From positions 1,240,001 to 1,304,000 of the forward strand of contig OY970336.1 of NCBI GenBank assembly GCA_963717455.1: a stretch of 64,000 nt of DNA. Reading direction: 5' to 3'. The stretch is from Bog-473 sp963717455. Lineage in GTDB: Bacteria; Actinomycetota; Acidimicrobiia; Acidimicrobiales; RAAP-2. The translations under genes were made by a program, and so were the position numbers. This document shows positions 24,773 to 34,208 of this stretch, piece by piece (positions within the stretch are counted from its first letter, which is position 1; each line of letters begins with the position of its first letter). The notes beneath the pieces were generated by a model. The model was not told the DNA's origin, did no database searches, and saw only the letters and a list, made by a program, of their open reading frames with translations.

Positions 24773-26272
24773 TCAGACGGCAGCCAGCGCCAGCGTCTCG
24801 CCGGTGCCCTCGGCCATCGCTTCGGCTGTCCGGGCCCGCCGCCTGATGAGGGTGAAGGCCGCGGCGGCCGCCAGGGCCAGCACGATGGCGCTGAAGGTGA
24901 AGGCCGAGTCGTAGCCGTGGATGGCGCCGGCAGTCAGCGACGCCGGCGAGGTGCCGTGTGCTGTGACATAGGCCACGGTGGCGCTGGTGGCGATGGTGTT
25001 GATGAGGGCGGCGCCCATGGTGCTCCCGGTCTGCTGGGTGCTGTTGACGAGCGCGCTGGCTACACCGGCGTCCTCGGGGCTCACTCCGATGAGGGCCGTG
25101 CTGCTCATGGCCACGAAGGAGAGGCCCATGCCGAGGCTCACGATGACTTCGGCCGGGAGCACCGTGCTCACATAGGCCGAGTGCACGTCGAGCGTGCTGA
25201 AGACGGCCAGGCCCGCCGTCGCCAGCAACAGCCCGCCCGTCAGCAGGGCCCGCGGCCCGAAGCGGGGCAGCAGGCGGCTGGCCGCGGTGGCCCCGCTGAT
25301 GATGCCCAACGAGAACGGAACGAAGGCGAAGCCGGTCTTCAGCGCGGAATAGTGCAGCGAGCCCTGGAAGTAGTACGTGAGTGACAAGAAGGTGCCGAGC
25401 ATCGCCGTCCCGACCAGCAGCGAGGCCAGGAACGACCCGCCCCGGTTGCGGTCGAGCACGATGCGGAGGGGGAGCAGGGGGTGGGCCGCCCGCTGCTCGA
25501 TCACGACGAAGGCGACCAGCAGGACGGCGGCCGCGGCGAACAGGGTGACGGTGGTCGACGATCCCCAGCCGTCCGTGCCGGCCTTGGTGAACCCGTAGAC
25601 GAGGGCCAGCAGGCCGCTCGTGACGGTCGCCGCGCCGGGGAGGTCGTAGCCGTGGTTGGCCGAGGCCCGGCTCTCCGAGACGAAGCGGAACGCGGCGACC
25701 GCGGCGAAGATCGCGATGGGCACGTTGATGAGGAGCGTCCAGCGCCAGGAGGCGAACTCGGTCAGCACACCGCCGAGGATGAGCCCGATGGCGGCGCCGG
25801 CGCCGGCGATGCCCCCGTAGACGGCGAAGGCCCGGGCCCGCTCCTTGGGCTCGGTGAAGGCCACGGTGAGCAGCGAGAGCGCCGCGGGCGCCATGACGGC
25901 GGCGAAGGCACCCTGGAGGGCGCGGGCGCTGAAGAGCATGGCCGAGCTCTGGGCCAGGCCACCCAGCGCGGAGGCACCGGCGAAACCGACGAGGCTGATC
26001 ACGAACATCCGCTTGCGCCCGAAGTAGTCGGCGATGCGGCCGCCGAGCAGCAGCAGTCCGGCGAAGGAGAGGGTGTAGGCGGTGAGCATCCACTGGCGGT
26101 TGGCCGCCGAGATGTGCAGGGCCCGCTGCGCGGAGGGCAGGGCGATGATCACCACGGAGGCGTCGAGCACGACCATCAGCTGGGCCACCGCGATGATGGC
26201 CAGCGCCCGGAAGCGCTTGGGGTCCAGGTTGGGACCGGTCGTGTGCTGCGGGCGGTCAAGGGTCGATGTCAT
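24773..26272 (-). CDS. MFS drug/compound efflux transporter, DHA2 (14-TM, EmrB/QacA) type
   Basis: 499 aa with about 14 hydrophobic segments. Motif A GGRIADYFGRKR lies between TM2 and TM3. Motif C-like YGGIAGAGAAIGLILGG is in TM5, and LLINVPIAIF follows. LDASVVIIALPSAQRALHIS in TM1 is typical of EmrB/QacA exporters. It is divergent from the TetR gene at 26452. The promoter for it contains a palindrome that would be the TetR operator, so it is probably derepressed by an effector. Confidence 0.9.
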   Translation of the reverse strand: MTSTLDRPQHTTGPNLDPKRFRALAIIAVAQLMVVLDASVVIIALPSAQRALHISAANRQWMLTAYTLSFAGLLLLGGRIADYFGRKRMFVISLVGFAGASALGGLAQSSAMLFSARALQGAFAAVMAPAALSLLTVAFTEPKERARAFAVYGGIAGAGAAIGLILGGVLTEFASWRWTLLINVPIAIFAAVAAFRFVSESRASANHGYDLPGAATVTSGLLALVYGFTKAGTDGWGSSTTVTLFAAAAVLLVAFVVIEQRAAHPLLPLRIVLDRNRGGSFLASLLVGTAMLGTFLSLTYYFQGSLHYSALKTGFAFVPFSLGIISGATAASRLLPRFGPRALLTGGLLLATAGLAVFSTLDVHSAYVSTVLPAEVIVSLGMGLSFVAMSSTALIGVSPEDAGVASALVNSTQQTGSTMGAALINTIATSATVAYVTAHGTSPASLTAGAIHGYDSAFTFSAIVLALAAAAAFTLIRRRARTAEAMAEGTGETLALAAV

Positions 26273-26402
26273 GGCGTCTCCGTCTCCTGGAAGCCCGAAT
26301 CCGATCGGCCCGGCCCTGCCGCCGACGTCCTCACCTGGGAAAGGTCTGGTGTCGGGGCCTCGGATGGCCTACAATCGGAATCGGAGTATTGGTTCCAGTT
26401 AG

Positions 26403-26432
26403 ACTATACGGAACGAGCGCTCCGTTTGTCGA
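26403..26432 (-). promoter_or_regulatory. Promoter of the MFS gene
   Basis: On the minus strand TCGACA (26427-26432, -35) and TATAGT (26403-26408, -10) are separated by 18 bp (26409-26426). They lie about 130 bp upstream of the MFS ATG at 26272. Confidence 0.5.
26408..26425. promoter_or_regulatory. Palindrome in the MFS promoter: candidate TetR operator
   Basis: ACGGAACGAGCGCTCCGT pairs at 7 of 9 positions and occupies nearly the whole spacer between the -35 and -10 of the MFS promoter. A dimeric TetR repressor here would block RNA polymerase. Confidence 0.6.
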
Positions 26433-26451
26433 CGGGGGAGGAGAGATTTTC

Positions 26452-27060
26452 GTGGGCCCGAAGTCGAAGCTGCCGGGCGGGTGTGACGAGTCGATCGCCG
26501 GTGCCACGCGCCCGCTGCGAGCGGATGCCCAGCGCAACCGCACCCGCATCCTCGAGGCGGCCGAAGTGGTGTTCGCCGCCGAGGGGATAGAGGTGCCGGT
26601 CGACACGATCGCCGAGAAGGCCGGCGTGGGCGTGGGGACCCTCTACCGCCACTTCCCGACCAAGGAGAAGCTGTGCGAGGCCATCCTGCTGGACCGGCTC
26701 TCCGCCCTCACGCTCGACGCGCGGGCGCTGGCCCAAGCCGAGGACCCCGCCGCGGCCTTCTTCGGCTTCCTCGGGCACGTCGTCGAGGAAGGCGCGGCCA
26801 AGCGGGACCTCCTGGTCGCCGTGATGGGTGCGGGCCTGGAATTCGACGTGGCGGCCGCCGAGGTGAAGGACGGGCTGCGGGAGGCGGTGGGCGTGCTCTT
26901 GGAGCGGGCCCAGTCGGTCGGCGCGGTGCGCCCGGACGTGACGGCGGACATCGTGATGTCCCTCGTCGGCGCGACCTGTCAGGCGGCCTCGCATGCCACG
27001 GGGGCCCCCGCCTGCGACCTGCTCGCCATCGTCTGCGACGGCCTGCGGCCCCAGGGCTGA
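26452..27060 (+). CDS. TetR-family transcriptional regulator
   Basis: 202 aa. The N-terminal helix-turn-helix reads RILEAAEVVFAAEGIEVPVDTIAEKAGVGVGTLYRHFPTKEKL (recognition helix VGVGTLYRHF), and the rest is a helical ligand domain. The GTG at 26452 has GGGGAGGAGA upstream; the frame before it is not coding-like. It is divergent from the MFS exporter and probably represses it and itself. Confidence 0.9.
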   Translation: MGPKSKLPGGCDESIAGATRPLRADAQRNRTRILEAAEVVFAAEGIEVPVDTIAEKAGVGVGTLYRHFPTKEKLCEAILLDRLSALTLDARALAQAEDPAAAFFGFLGHVVEEGAAKRDLLVAVMGAGLEFDVAAAEVKDGLREAVGVLLERAQSVGAVRPDVTADIVMSLVGATCQAASHATGAPACDLLAIVCDGLRPQG

Positions 27061-27085
27061 GCGTCTCGGACGGACCGGTGCGCCC

Positions 27086-27850
27086 TCAGCGGCTCCGATC
27101 GCGCAGGCGCAGCATCGTGCCGTAGGGGTCTGCGGGGCTGTGCAACGAGAGGCCGCCGTCACACTCGAGCACGTGGCCGGTGACCCACGCCATGGCGTGC
27201 AGGGCGACGATGGCCTCGGCGATGTCGTCGGCCTCGCCCAGGCGGCCCAGCGGGGTGCGCTCGGCCACGCCGGCCAGCCACGGTGAGCCCTCGACGGTCG
27301 CCGACGGCCCGCGTCCGAGCATGGGGGTGCGTGTCACGCCCGGCGCCACCGCGTTGACGCGCAGGCCCAGTGTCCCCCATTCGGCGGCCGCGACCTTCAC
27401 CAGCATGGACAGGGCCGCCTTCGACGCGCAGTAGACGCCCATGTTGCGGTCCACCAACCGCGCGCTGACGCTCGAGACGGCGACGAAGGAACCCGGCACC
27501 GACTGCTCCTGCATGGCGCCGAGCCAGGCCCGCATGCAGAGCCAGGGCCCGCGGGTATTGACGCGCATGACCCGGTCGAACTCCTCCGGCGTCGCGTCGG
27601 CGAGCAGCCCGGCGTGCCCGACGCCCGCGGTCACGGTGACCCAGGTCGGGACCCCCCAGTGCAGGCGGGTCAGGGCCACGGCCTCGTCGATCGCCGCGGG
27701 ATCGGTCACGTCGCAGGTGACGTCGCGGGCCCCGTTGATGTCCCAGGTCACGGTCGTGGTGCCCCGTGACCGCAGCAGATCGGTCAGGGCGGCGCCGATG
27801 CCCGACCCGCCTCCGACGACCAGCGCGATCGGCTCGGTCTCCTGGTCCAT
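27086..27850 (-). CDS. Short-chain dehydrogenase/reductase (SDR)
   Basis: 254 aa. The NAD(P) loop is GGGSGIG at residues 13-19, with NAAG-type variant TAGVGH. The catalytic Ser is in AVSSVSARL, and YxxxK is in VYCASKAAL. LRVNAVAPG follows. An NAD(P)H-linked alcohol or ketone enzyme. The ATG has GGGAGG upstream. It is divergent from the VOC-BVMO operon. Confidence 0.88.
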   Translation of the reverse strand: MDQETEPIALVVGGGSGIGAALTDLLRSRGTTTVTWDINGARDVTCDVTDPAAIDEAVALTRLHWGVPTWVTVTAGVGHAGLLADATPEEFDRVMRVNTRGPWLCMRAWLGAMQEQSVPGSFVAVSSVSARLVDRNMGVYCASKAALSMLVKVAAAEWGTLGLRVNAVAPGVTRTPMLGRGPSATVEGSPWLAGVAERTPLGRLGEADDIAEAIVALHAMAWVTGHVLECDGGLSLHSPADPYGTMLRLRDRSR

Positions 27851-27915
27851 GTGCCTCCCTTCGGTCCCGCCCAGGGCCAGACCGTACCCGGCCGGCAGTG
27901 ACAGACTCTGGGCCC

Positions 27916-28377
27916 GTGGCCAAGGTGCATCACTCCGCGATCGCGACGCGTGACGTCGAGACCAGCCTCGTCTTCTGGCGCGACGCGCTCGGGCTCGAGG
28001 TCGTCATGGACCAGACGTTCGAAGGTCCGTGGCGCGAGCTCTTCGGCGCGGGGTCGACGACGCTGCGCTCGGTGTTCCTGGGCGAGGCGGCAGCGCCCGA
28101 GGACGGGATCGTCGAGCTGGTCGTCATGGACGGCACGGCGCCGCCTGCTCCAGGTGCGCCGGGGCCGGCCGAGGGCTTCTTCTTGCTGTCGCTCTACGCC
28201 GACCTCGACACGGTCCTGCCGCGCCTGGCGCAGCTCGGAGTCGGGGGACAGCCGACGGTGGTCGCCGTCGGCCCGGTGCGCCTGGCCGTGGTGCACGACC
28301 CCAACGGCGTGCCGGTGGAGCTGATGGACGACCTGGCGAGGCGGAACCTGGCTGCGATGCCGGTGCGCGGCGGGTAA
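27916..28377 (+). CDS. Glyoxalase/VOC superfamily protein
   Basis: 153 aa. Vicinal-oxygen-chelate fold: KVHHSAIATRDVETSLVFWRDALGLEVV at the start and VVHDPNGVPVELMD at the end are the standard metal-site strands (H near the start, E at the end). It may be a dioxygenase, isomerase or resistance protein. The GTG start lies in an operon-like series with BVMO and quinone oxidoreductase. Confidence 0.85.
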   Translation: MAKVHHSAIATRDVETSLVFWRDALGLEVVMDQTFEGPWRELFGAGSTTLRSVFLGEAAAPEDGIVELVVMDGTAPPAPGAPGPAEGFFLLSLYADLDTVLPRLAQLGVGGQPTVVAVGPVRLAVVHDPNGVPVELMDDLARRNLAAMPVRGG

Positions 28378-28382
28378 CGGTC

Positions 28383-29861
28383 ATGGCGCGGGGCGAGGCG
28401 GAAGGGAGTGGGGGAGTCCCGCACTGGCGCGTCGCGATCATCGGCGCCGGCGCGGGCGGGCTCGGCCTCGCCATCCGACTGGCCAAGGCCCGCCAACGCG
28501 ACTTCGTCATCTTCGAGGCCTCCGACGGCGTGGGCGGGACGTGGCGGGCCAACACCTACCCCGGTGCGGCGTGCGACGTGCCGTCGCACCTGTACTCCTA
28601 CTCGTTCGCCCTCAAGCCCGATTGGAGCAAGACCTACGCCGAGCAGCCCGAGATCCTCCAGTACTTCGAGGAGTGCGCCGACCGCTTCGGGATCCGCCCC
28701 CACCTGCGCCCGTACACCCGCATCACCGCGGCCCACTGGGACGACGGGGCGAAGCGGTGGCATCTGAGCGACGGCGAGGGCGGCGCCTACGACGCCGACG
28801 TGCTGGTCAGCGCCATCGGGACCTTCGCCACCCCGTTCGTCCCGGAGATCGACGGCCTCGCGTCCTTCGCCGGCCCCTGCTTCCACTCGGCCCGCTGGGA
28901 GCACGAGCACGACCTGGCCGGCAGGAGGGTGGCGGTCATCGGTACGGGTGCCAGCGCGGCGCAGATCGTGCCCGAGCTGGCCGCGGTCGCCGCCGTCGAC
29001 GTGTACCAGCGCACGCCGCAATGGATCCTGCCCCGCTCGGACAAGCCCTTCACCGAGGAGGAGAAGCGCCGCTTCGCCCGCAACCCGATCGCCATCCGAC
29101 GCCACCGCCGCGCCATCTACTGGGCCTTCGAGAACACGATCGCCTTCCGCCACGGCGACGAGACAGCCGAGCAGCTCAAGGCGCTCGCGCTCAGCCACAT
29201 CGAGTACCGGATCAAGGACGACGAGCTACGGGCCAAGCTCACGCCTGACTACCCCTTCGGGTGCAAGCGCACGCTCGTGTGCAGCGACTTCTACAAGGCT
29301 CTCGTGCGCGACAACGTCGAGCTGGTCACCGACCGCATCGAGCGGGTCACCCCGGACTCCGTCGTCACCGACGACGGGCGGGAGCGGCCGACCGACGCCA
29401 TCGTGCTCGCCACCGGATTCCAGGCGACGGAGTATCTGAAGGGAATGGACATCGTGGGCGCGGGTGGGCGGCGCCTGCACGACGACTGGTCCGAGGTGGC
29501 CCACGCGTACATGGGCCTGACGGTGTCGGGGTACCCCAATTTCTTCATGCTCTACGGCCCGAACACCAACCAGGGCGGCAACTCCATCATCGTGATCCTC
29601 GAGGCCCAGGCCGGCTACGTCCTCAGCGCCCTGCGGGCCATGCGCCGGCGCCGGGCGAGCGCCGTCGACGTCCGGCGCGAGGTCATGGACGCCTACAACC
29701 ACGAGCTGGCCGAGGCCCTGGCCGGCACCATCTGGAGTGACGGGTGCGACAGCTACTTCAAGAACGCCCGCGGCAAGATCGCCACGCAGCTGCCCCAGAC
29801 CTCCCGCTGGTACGCCGACAGGACGCGCCGCTTCCAAATGCGGGAATATGTCCGCTCATGA
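28383..29861 (+). CDS. Flavin monooxygenase, Baeyer-Villiger type
   Basis: 492 aa. N-terminal FAD Rossmann loop GAGAGG at 21-26 and NADPH loop in VAVIGTGASAAQ near 187-192. The BVMO fingerprint FxGxxxHxxxW is exact: FAGPCFHSARW at 162-172. It would oxidise a ketone to an ester or lactone using NADPH and O2. It begins 5 bp after the VOC gene, and its stop overlaps the quinone oxidoreductase start as ATGA, so the three are co-translated. Confidence 0.92.
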   Translation: MARGEAEGSGGVPHWRVAIIGAGAGGLGLAIRLAKARQRDFVIFEASDGVGGTWRANTYPGAACDVPSHLYSYSFALKPDWSKTYAEQPEILQYFEECADRFGIRPHLRPYTRITAAHWDDGAKRWHLSDGEGGAYDADVLVSAIGTFATPFVPEIDGLASFAGPCFHSARWEHEHDLAGRRVAVIGTGASAAQIVPELAAVAAVDVYQRTPQWILPRSDKPFTEEEKRRFARNPIAIRRHRRAIYWAFENTIAFRHGDETAEQLKALALSHIEYRIKDDELRAKLTPDYPFGCKRTLVCSDFYKALVRDNVELVTDRIERVTPDSVVTDDGRERPTDAIVLATGFQATEYLKGMDIVGAGGRRLHDDWSEVAHAYMGLTVSGYPNFFMLYGPNTNQGGNSIIVILEAQAGYVLSALRAMRRRRASAVDVRREVMDAYNHELAEALAGTIWSDGCDSYFKNARGKIATQLPQTSRWYADRTRRFQMREYVRS

Positions 29862-30826
29862 AGGCAGCGGTGTACTACGAGACGGGGGCGCCCGACGTCT
29901 TCCGCTACGAGGACGTGCCCGACCCCGTGCCCGGGCCGGGGGACATCCTCGTCGACGTCGAGGCGGTCAGCATCGAGGGCGGCGACACCCTGAACCGGCT
30001 CGGCGGCGATCTGGGCGCGGTGCCGCACGTGGTGGGCTACCAGTGCGCGGGCACGGTGGCCGAGATGGGTGCCGGCGTGCGGGGCCTCGCGGCAGGGGAC
30101 CGTGTCGTCACGGTCGGCCTCGACGGGTCGCACGCCGAGCGCAGGGCGGTGCCGGAGGCCTTCGCCTGGAAGATCCCCGACGGCGTCCCGACCGACCAGG
30201 CCGCCTGTGTGCCCGTGCCCTTCGGGACGGCCGACGACTGCCTCTTCGAGTTCGGCCGCCTGCAGGCGGGAGAGACCGCGCTCATCCACGCCGGTGCAGG
30301 CGGAGTGGGGATTGCGGCCATTCAGATGGCGAAGCGGGCCGGAGCCCGCGTCTTCGCGACGGCCTCGAGCGACGACCGCCTGGAGCGCCTGCGCGAGCTC
30401 GGCCTCGACGAGGGCATCAACTACGCCACCCACGACTTCGTCGCCGAGGCGCGCCGCCTGACCGACGGCCGCGGTGTCGACGTCGTGGTGGACTCGGTGG
30501 GGGGCGTGACCCTGCAGGGGAGCGTCAACGTGCTGGCCTATCGGGGCCGGTGCGTCACCGTCGGCGACGCCGGGCGCTCGGCCGCCGAACATCTCGACAT
30601 CTCGGGCATGCGGCCCAACAACCAGACGCTGTCGGGCTACTTCCTGGGTGCCGAGCTGCTGCTGTACCCGCGCGCGCACGCCATGATCGCCGGTCACCTC
30701 GAGGCCATCGCGAGAGGCGAGCTCAAGGTGGTCATCGACCGCGCCTTCCCCCTCTCCGACGCGGCGGGCGCGCACGCCTACATCGAGAGCCGGCAGGCTT
30801 TCGGCCGGGTGCTGCTCGTTCCCTGA
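29858..30826 (+). CDS. Zinc-free NADPH:quinone oxidoreductase (MDR superfamily)
   Basis: 322 aa. GroES-like N-domain (KAAVYYETGAPDVFRYEDVPDP) and Rossmann domain with LIHAGAGGVGIAAIQMAKRAGA as the nucleotide loop. No catalytic or structural zinc-cysteine cluster is visible, so it fits the quinone or enone reductase branch. It overlaps the BVMO stop and completes a three-gene catabolic set. Confidence 0.88.
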   Translation: MKAAVYYETGAPDVFRYEDVPDPVPGPGDILVDVEAVSIEGGDTLNRLGGDLGAVPHVVGYQCAGTVAEMGAGVRGLAAGDRVVTVGLDGSHAERRAVPEAFAWKIPDGVPTDQAACVPVPFGTADDCLFEFGRLQAGETALIHAGAGGVGIAAIQMAKRAGARVFATASSDDRLERLRELGLDEGINYATHDFVAEARRLTDGRGVDVVVDSVGGVTLQGSVNVLAYRGRCVTVGDAGRSAAEHLDISGMRPNNQTLSGYFLGAELLLYPRAHAMIAGHLEAIARGELKVVIDRAFPLSDAAGAHAYIESRQAFGRVLLVP

Positions 30827-30941
30827 GGCCGGCGTCGCTGTGCCCCTGCAGGCGCGACCGGGGCAGGTGCGTGAGTGACGGTCCGGTCTGGCACTGTGCG
30901 CTCCCCGTGCAGCTCTGGCTCGGCCCTGCTCAAATGGTCAC
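30827..30941. other. Short intergenic region
   Basis: 115 bp between the quinone oxidoreductase and the hydrolase/cyclase gene. I see no recognisable element in it. Confidence 0.35.
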
Positions 30942-32275
30942 GTGGACCGAGTGCCGGAGACGCACTACGCCAAGGCTGATGACGGCGTTCACATCGCCTA
31001 CCAGGCATTCGGCAGCGGCCCCTTCGATCTCGTGGTGATCCCAGGGTTCATCTCGCACGTCGAGCTGGCCTGGGAGGACGATGCCATGGCCCGTGGGCCC
31101 TCCATCGGCTCGGTTCGTTCTCCCGCGTCATCATGTTCGACAAACGCGGCACCGGCATGTCCGACCGGACCGACCGGCTGCCCGACGTGGACCGCCGCAT
31201 GCTCGATATCGAAGCCGTCATGCAGGCCACAGGATCCGAGGAAGCAGCCCTGCTTGCCGTGTCGGAGGGCGGGCCCATGGCCATCTTTTTCGCCGCCGCC
31301 CACCCCGAGCGAACCCGGGCGCTGGTGCTCTTGAACACCTACGCCCGCATCACGTCCTGTCCCGACCACCCGATCGGGATACCCGCCGAGCAGCTCCACA
31401 GGTTTGCGCTGTACCTCGAGCCTGACTGGGGAACCGGTGTCGGACTCAGTGCCTGGGCTCCGAGTGTCGCCCACGATCCCCGAGCGCGGGAGTCGTTCGC
31501 TCGTGTGCAGCGCCTGGCCTCGAGCCCGGGAGCAGCCATGGCCCTCCTCACCTCGTATATGGAGATCGATGTCAGGGCGGCCCTCCCGTTGGTGCACGCA
31601 CCGACCCTGGTGCTGCACCGGACCGGGGACCGCATGGTCCCGCTGGCACATGGTCAGTACGTGGCCGAGCACATGGACGGCGCCCGGCTGGTGGAGGTCC
31701 CTGGCACCGATCACTTCTGGTGGACCGAGAACACGGACCAGATCCTCGACGAGGTCGAGGAATTCCTCACCGGCGCGCGCTCGGTGCCCGAGCCGGACCG
31801 GATGCTCGCCAGCGTCGTGTTCACCGACATCGTCGATTCGACCCGTCGCGCCGCCGAGCTCGGGGACAGCGCGTGGAGGCGGCTGCTCAATCAGCACGAT
31901 GCTCTCGCCGAGCGCCAGATCGAGCGCCATGGCGGTCGGCTCGTCAAGACGACCGGCGACGGCATCCTCGCGACGTTCGACGGCCCCGCCCGGTCTGTAC
32001 GGTGCGCCCGGGCCATCAGCAACGGCGCTCAGGCCCTCGGCATGGAGATACGGGCGGGTGTGCACACCGGAGAAGTCGAGCGACGCGGGGACGACATCGC
32101 CGGCATAGGGGTCAACATCGCCGCCCGTATCGAGGCGTTGGCCCAGGCCGGCGAGGTCCTCGTCTCCCGAACGGTGACCGACCTCGCCGGTTCAGACCTC
32201 GAGTTCGAAGATCGGGGAGAACACGATTTGAAGGGAGTCCCCGGACGCTGGCAGGTGTTCGCCGCCATGCCCTGA
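30942..32275 (+). pseudogene. Alpha/beta hydrolase-adenylate cyclase fusion, interrupted by a frameshift
   Basis: The first segment (from GTG 30942) reads ETHYAKADDGVHIAYQAFGSGPFDLVVIPGF, the standard N-terminus of hydrolase-cyclase fusions. Near 31087-31095 the frame must shift by one missing base to continue as the hydrolase body (IMFDKRGTGMSDR, then VSEGGPMA). The C-terminal class III cyclase domain is intact: SVVFTDIVDSTRRAAELG (metal Asp), VKTTGDGILATFDG, GIGVNIAARIEALA. If the deletion is real, only the part from about 31133 could be made. A sequencing error is possible. cAMP made here would fit the CRP-like sites elsewhere in the window. Confidence 0.8.
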
Positions 32276-32325
32276 TCCCGCGTCGCTGTCATGCCGGCCA
32301 GAGGCGACGGTCGTAGTCTGGGGCG

Positions 32326-32880
32326 ATGGCGCTCACCGTCAACGAGATCGTCGCCAGGTGTCAGGCGGCACTGGCAGAGCACACGCCTGTCCTGGCCGTG
32401 CGCGACGTTCTCGACGAACTCGTGGCCCATTCCACCGAGCTCCAGGAGGCACTCGGACCGGTCGAGGTGGGCGGAATCACCACGTTGCACAACGCCGCCG
32501 ATCTCACGGTGCTGCACGTGGCGTGGACCCCCGGGATGGCCCTCTATCCCCACGAGCACCGGATGTGGGCGGCCATCGGGATGTACGGGGGCCAGGAGGA
32601 CAACGCGTTCTTCCGGCGGGCTCCGGGGGGTCTCGAGTCAACGGGCGGCCGGGAGCTCCCGGCCGGTGACGTGCTCGTCCTGGGCGACGACGTGATCCAT
32701 TCGGTGGCGAACACCCGCCGCGAGTTCGCCGTGGCCCTCCACGTCTACGGGGGTGACTTCTTCACCGTCGAGCGCTCCGAGTGGGACGTCGAGACCCTCG
32801 AAGAGCGGCCACGCGATTTCGAACGCACTGCCCGCCTCTTCGAAGAGGCCAATGCTCGCTGGTTCCAGCAGCAGCCCTGA
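32326..32880 (+). CDS. Cupin-domain metalloprotein (double-stranded beta-helix, cysteine-dioxygenase-like)
   Basis: 184 aa. A helical N-terminus is followed by a cupin barrel: MALYPHEHRMWAAIGMYGGQEDNAFFRR carries the metal HxH(x)n-type residues, and VIHSVANTRREFAVALHVYGGDFF carries the second motif. It resembles predicted metal-dependent enzymes of the small-thiol-dioxygenase type. The ATG is well placed 50 bp after the cyclase gene. Reaction unknown. Confidence 0.75.
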   Translation: MALTVNEIVARCQAALAEHTPVLAVRDVLDELVAHSTELQEALGPVEVGGITTLHNAADLTVLHVAWTPGMALYPHEHRMWAAIGMYGGQEDNAFFRRAPGGLESTGGRELPAGDVLVLGDDVIHSVANTRREFAVALHVYGGDFFTVERSEWDVETLEERPRDFERTARLFEEANARWFQQQP

Positions 32881-32889
32881 CGGCGACGG

Positions 32890-33165
32890 CTACTTCTCGA
32901 CGTAGACCACCAAGGGCGGAAGGACGCCGTGCTTCTCCATCACCGCTGCGAGCTCGGGTGGTGGCGACGCGAGTCCCGCCATCATGGCTGCGACATCGTC
33001 CACGTCGGCGGCGACGGCAACGGCAACGGCATTGCTCCCGTCGAGCGCCACGAGGTCCACGGCATTGGCTCCTCCCATGGCGGCGACGCTGTCTGCTCGC
33101 TCGGACTTGAACTGCAGCCAGGTGTCGACGTCGGCCACGCCGTGCGTGATGACCATCCTCGGCAT
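32890..33165 (-). CDS. Hypothetical 91-aa protein
   Basis: 91 aa. Starts MPRMVITHGVADVDTWLQFK and ends PLVVYVEK. A beta-alpha-beta pattern with an alanine/valine-rich centre suggests a small ferredoxin-like (alpha/beta barrel dimer) fold. The ATG at 33165 has AGAGGGTGG upstream. It is convergent with the cupin gene (10-bp gap) and divergent from the decayed SRPBCC-DinB gene. I do not recognise a family with certainty. Confidence 0.6.
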   Translation of the reverse strand: MPRMVITHGVADVDTWLQFKSERADSVAAMGGANAVDLVALDGSNAVAVAVAADVDDVAAMMAGLASPPPELAAVMEKHGVLPPLVVYVEK

Positions 33166-33189
33166 ACCACCCTCTGGAGCGTCGTACTG

Positions 33190-34208
33190 GTGACGGCGCT
33201 GGTCGCTCTTTCTAGTCCGTGCGGGGCTCCGGTGCCGCGCCTGCGGCGCTGGCAGGTGGTGTCGGCCCGTCTCGACCTGCGCGCCGGCGGCGACTTCCGC
33301 TGGACCGTGGTACCTGGGGCCAATGCCGGCGGGACCTTCGTCGAGGTCGAGCCCGGCAGGCGCCTCGTCTACACGTGGGGGTGGGAGGGTGACGATGCGC
33401 TCCCACCGGGCGCGTCGACCGTCACGGTCACGCTCGAGCCGGTCGAGGGCGGCACCACGGTGCACCCGGTCCACGAGGGACTGACGCCCGAGCAGGACGA
33501 GAACCACTCGCACGGCTGGGACCACTTCCTCGGACGGCTGGTGACCGCGGGGCAGGAGGCGATGCCGGCCTCGATCCGTCGCTGGTGCGCGACGCAGAGT
33601 CCTGGGACCAGCTCGGCGCGGCCGAGGCTTCGCTCGCCATGTGCACCCATGTCCTGCGGGGCATGGGACCGGGCGACGGCAAGGCGCAGACGCCGTGCGC
33701 CAAGTTCGACGTCGACCAGTTGACCGGCCACCTGGCGGGGTCGCTGGTCGCTCTGGGCGGGTGCGCCGGTGTCTCGGTCTCGCCGGACGAGGATGCCGCG
33801 TACGAGGTCCGCATCGCGGACCTGGGCCAGCCCGTCCTCGAGGGCTGGCGTCGGCGCGGCCTCGAGGGGACGGTGCAGCTGGCGGGCGGGGAGATGCCGG
33901 CCGAACTGGCCTCACGGATCCTGTCCATGGAGTTGCTCGTGCACGCCTGGGACTACGCCCGCGCGACCGGCCAGGAGCTCCCGAGCAACGACGGGCTCAG
34001 CACCTACGTGCTCGGTCTGGCGCGCGACGGCCTGATCCAGCCCGCCCTGCGCAACGGTGACGCCTTCGGCGGAGAGATCTCGGTGAGCCACGCCGCCGAC
34101 CCGATGGCGCAGCTCGTGGCCTACACCGGCCGAGCGCCCCGACTCAGGTGGACGCGGACCCGCGCCAGCGGCGCTCGAAGGGCAGCCGCCAGGTCCGAGG
34201 TGCGATGA
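33190..34208 (+). pseudogene. Decayed SRPBCC-DinB (TIGR03086) fusion gene
   Basis: Residues from 33241 (LRRWQVVSARLDLRAGGDFRW) match the middle of an SRPBCC domain through EGGTTVHPVHEGL and HGWDHFLGRLV. The first third of the domain is missing: only about 17 unrelated residues precede LRRWQ. Near 33560 a single missing base shifts the frame; the downstream frame continues as DAGLDPSLVRDAESWDQLGAAEASLA and on through a DinB-like domain (ILSMELLVHAWDYARATG). The C-terminus reads about 22 residues past the usual GRAP end into the 3' end of zwf. Both 5' truncation and the frameshift suggest decay, though base-calling error could explain the latter. Confidence 0.7.
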
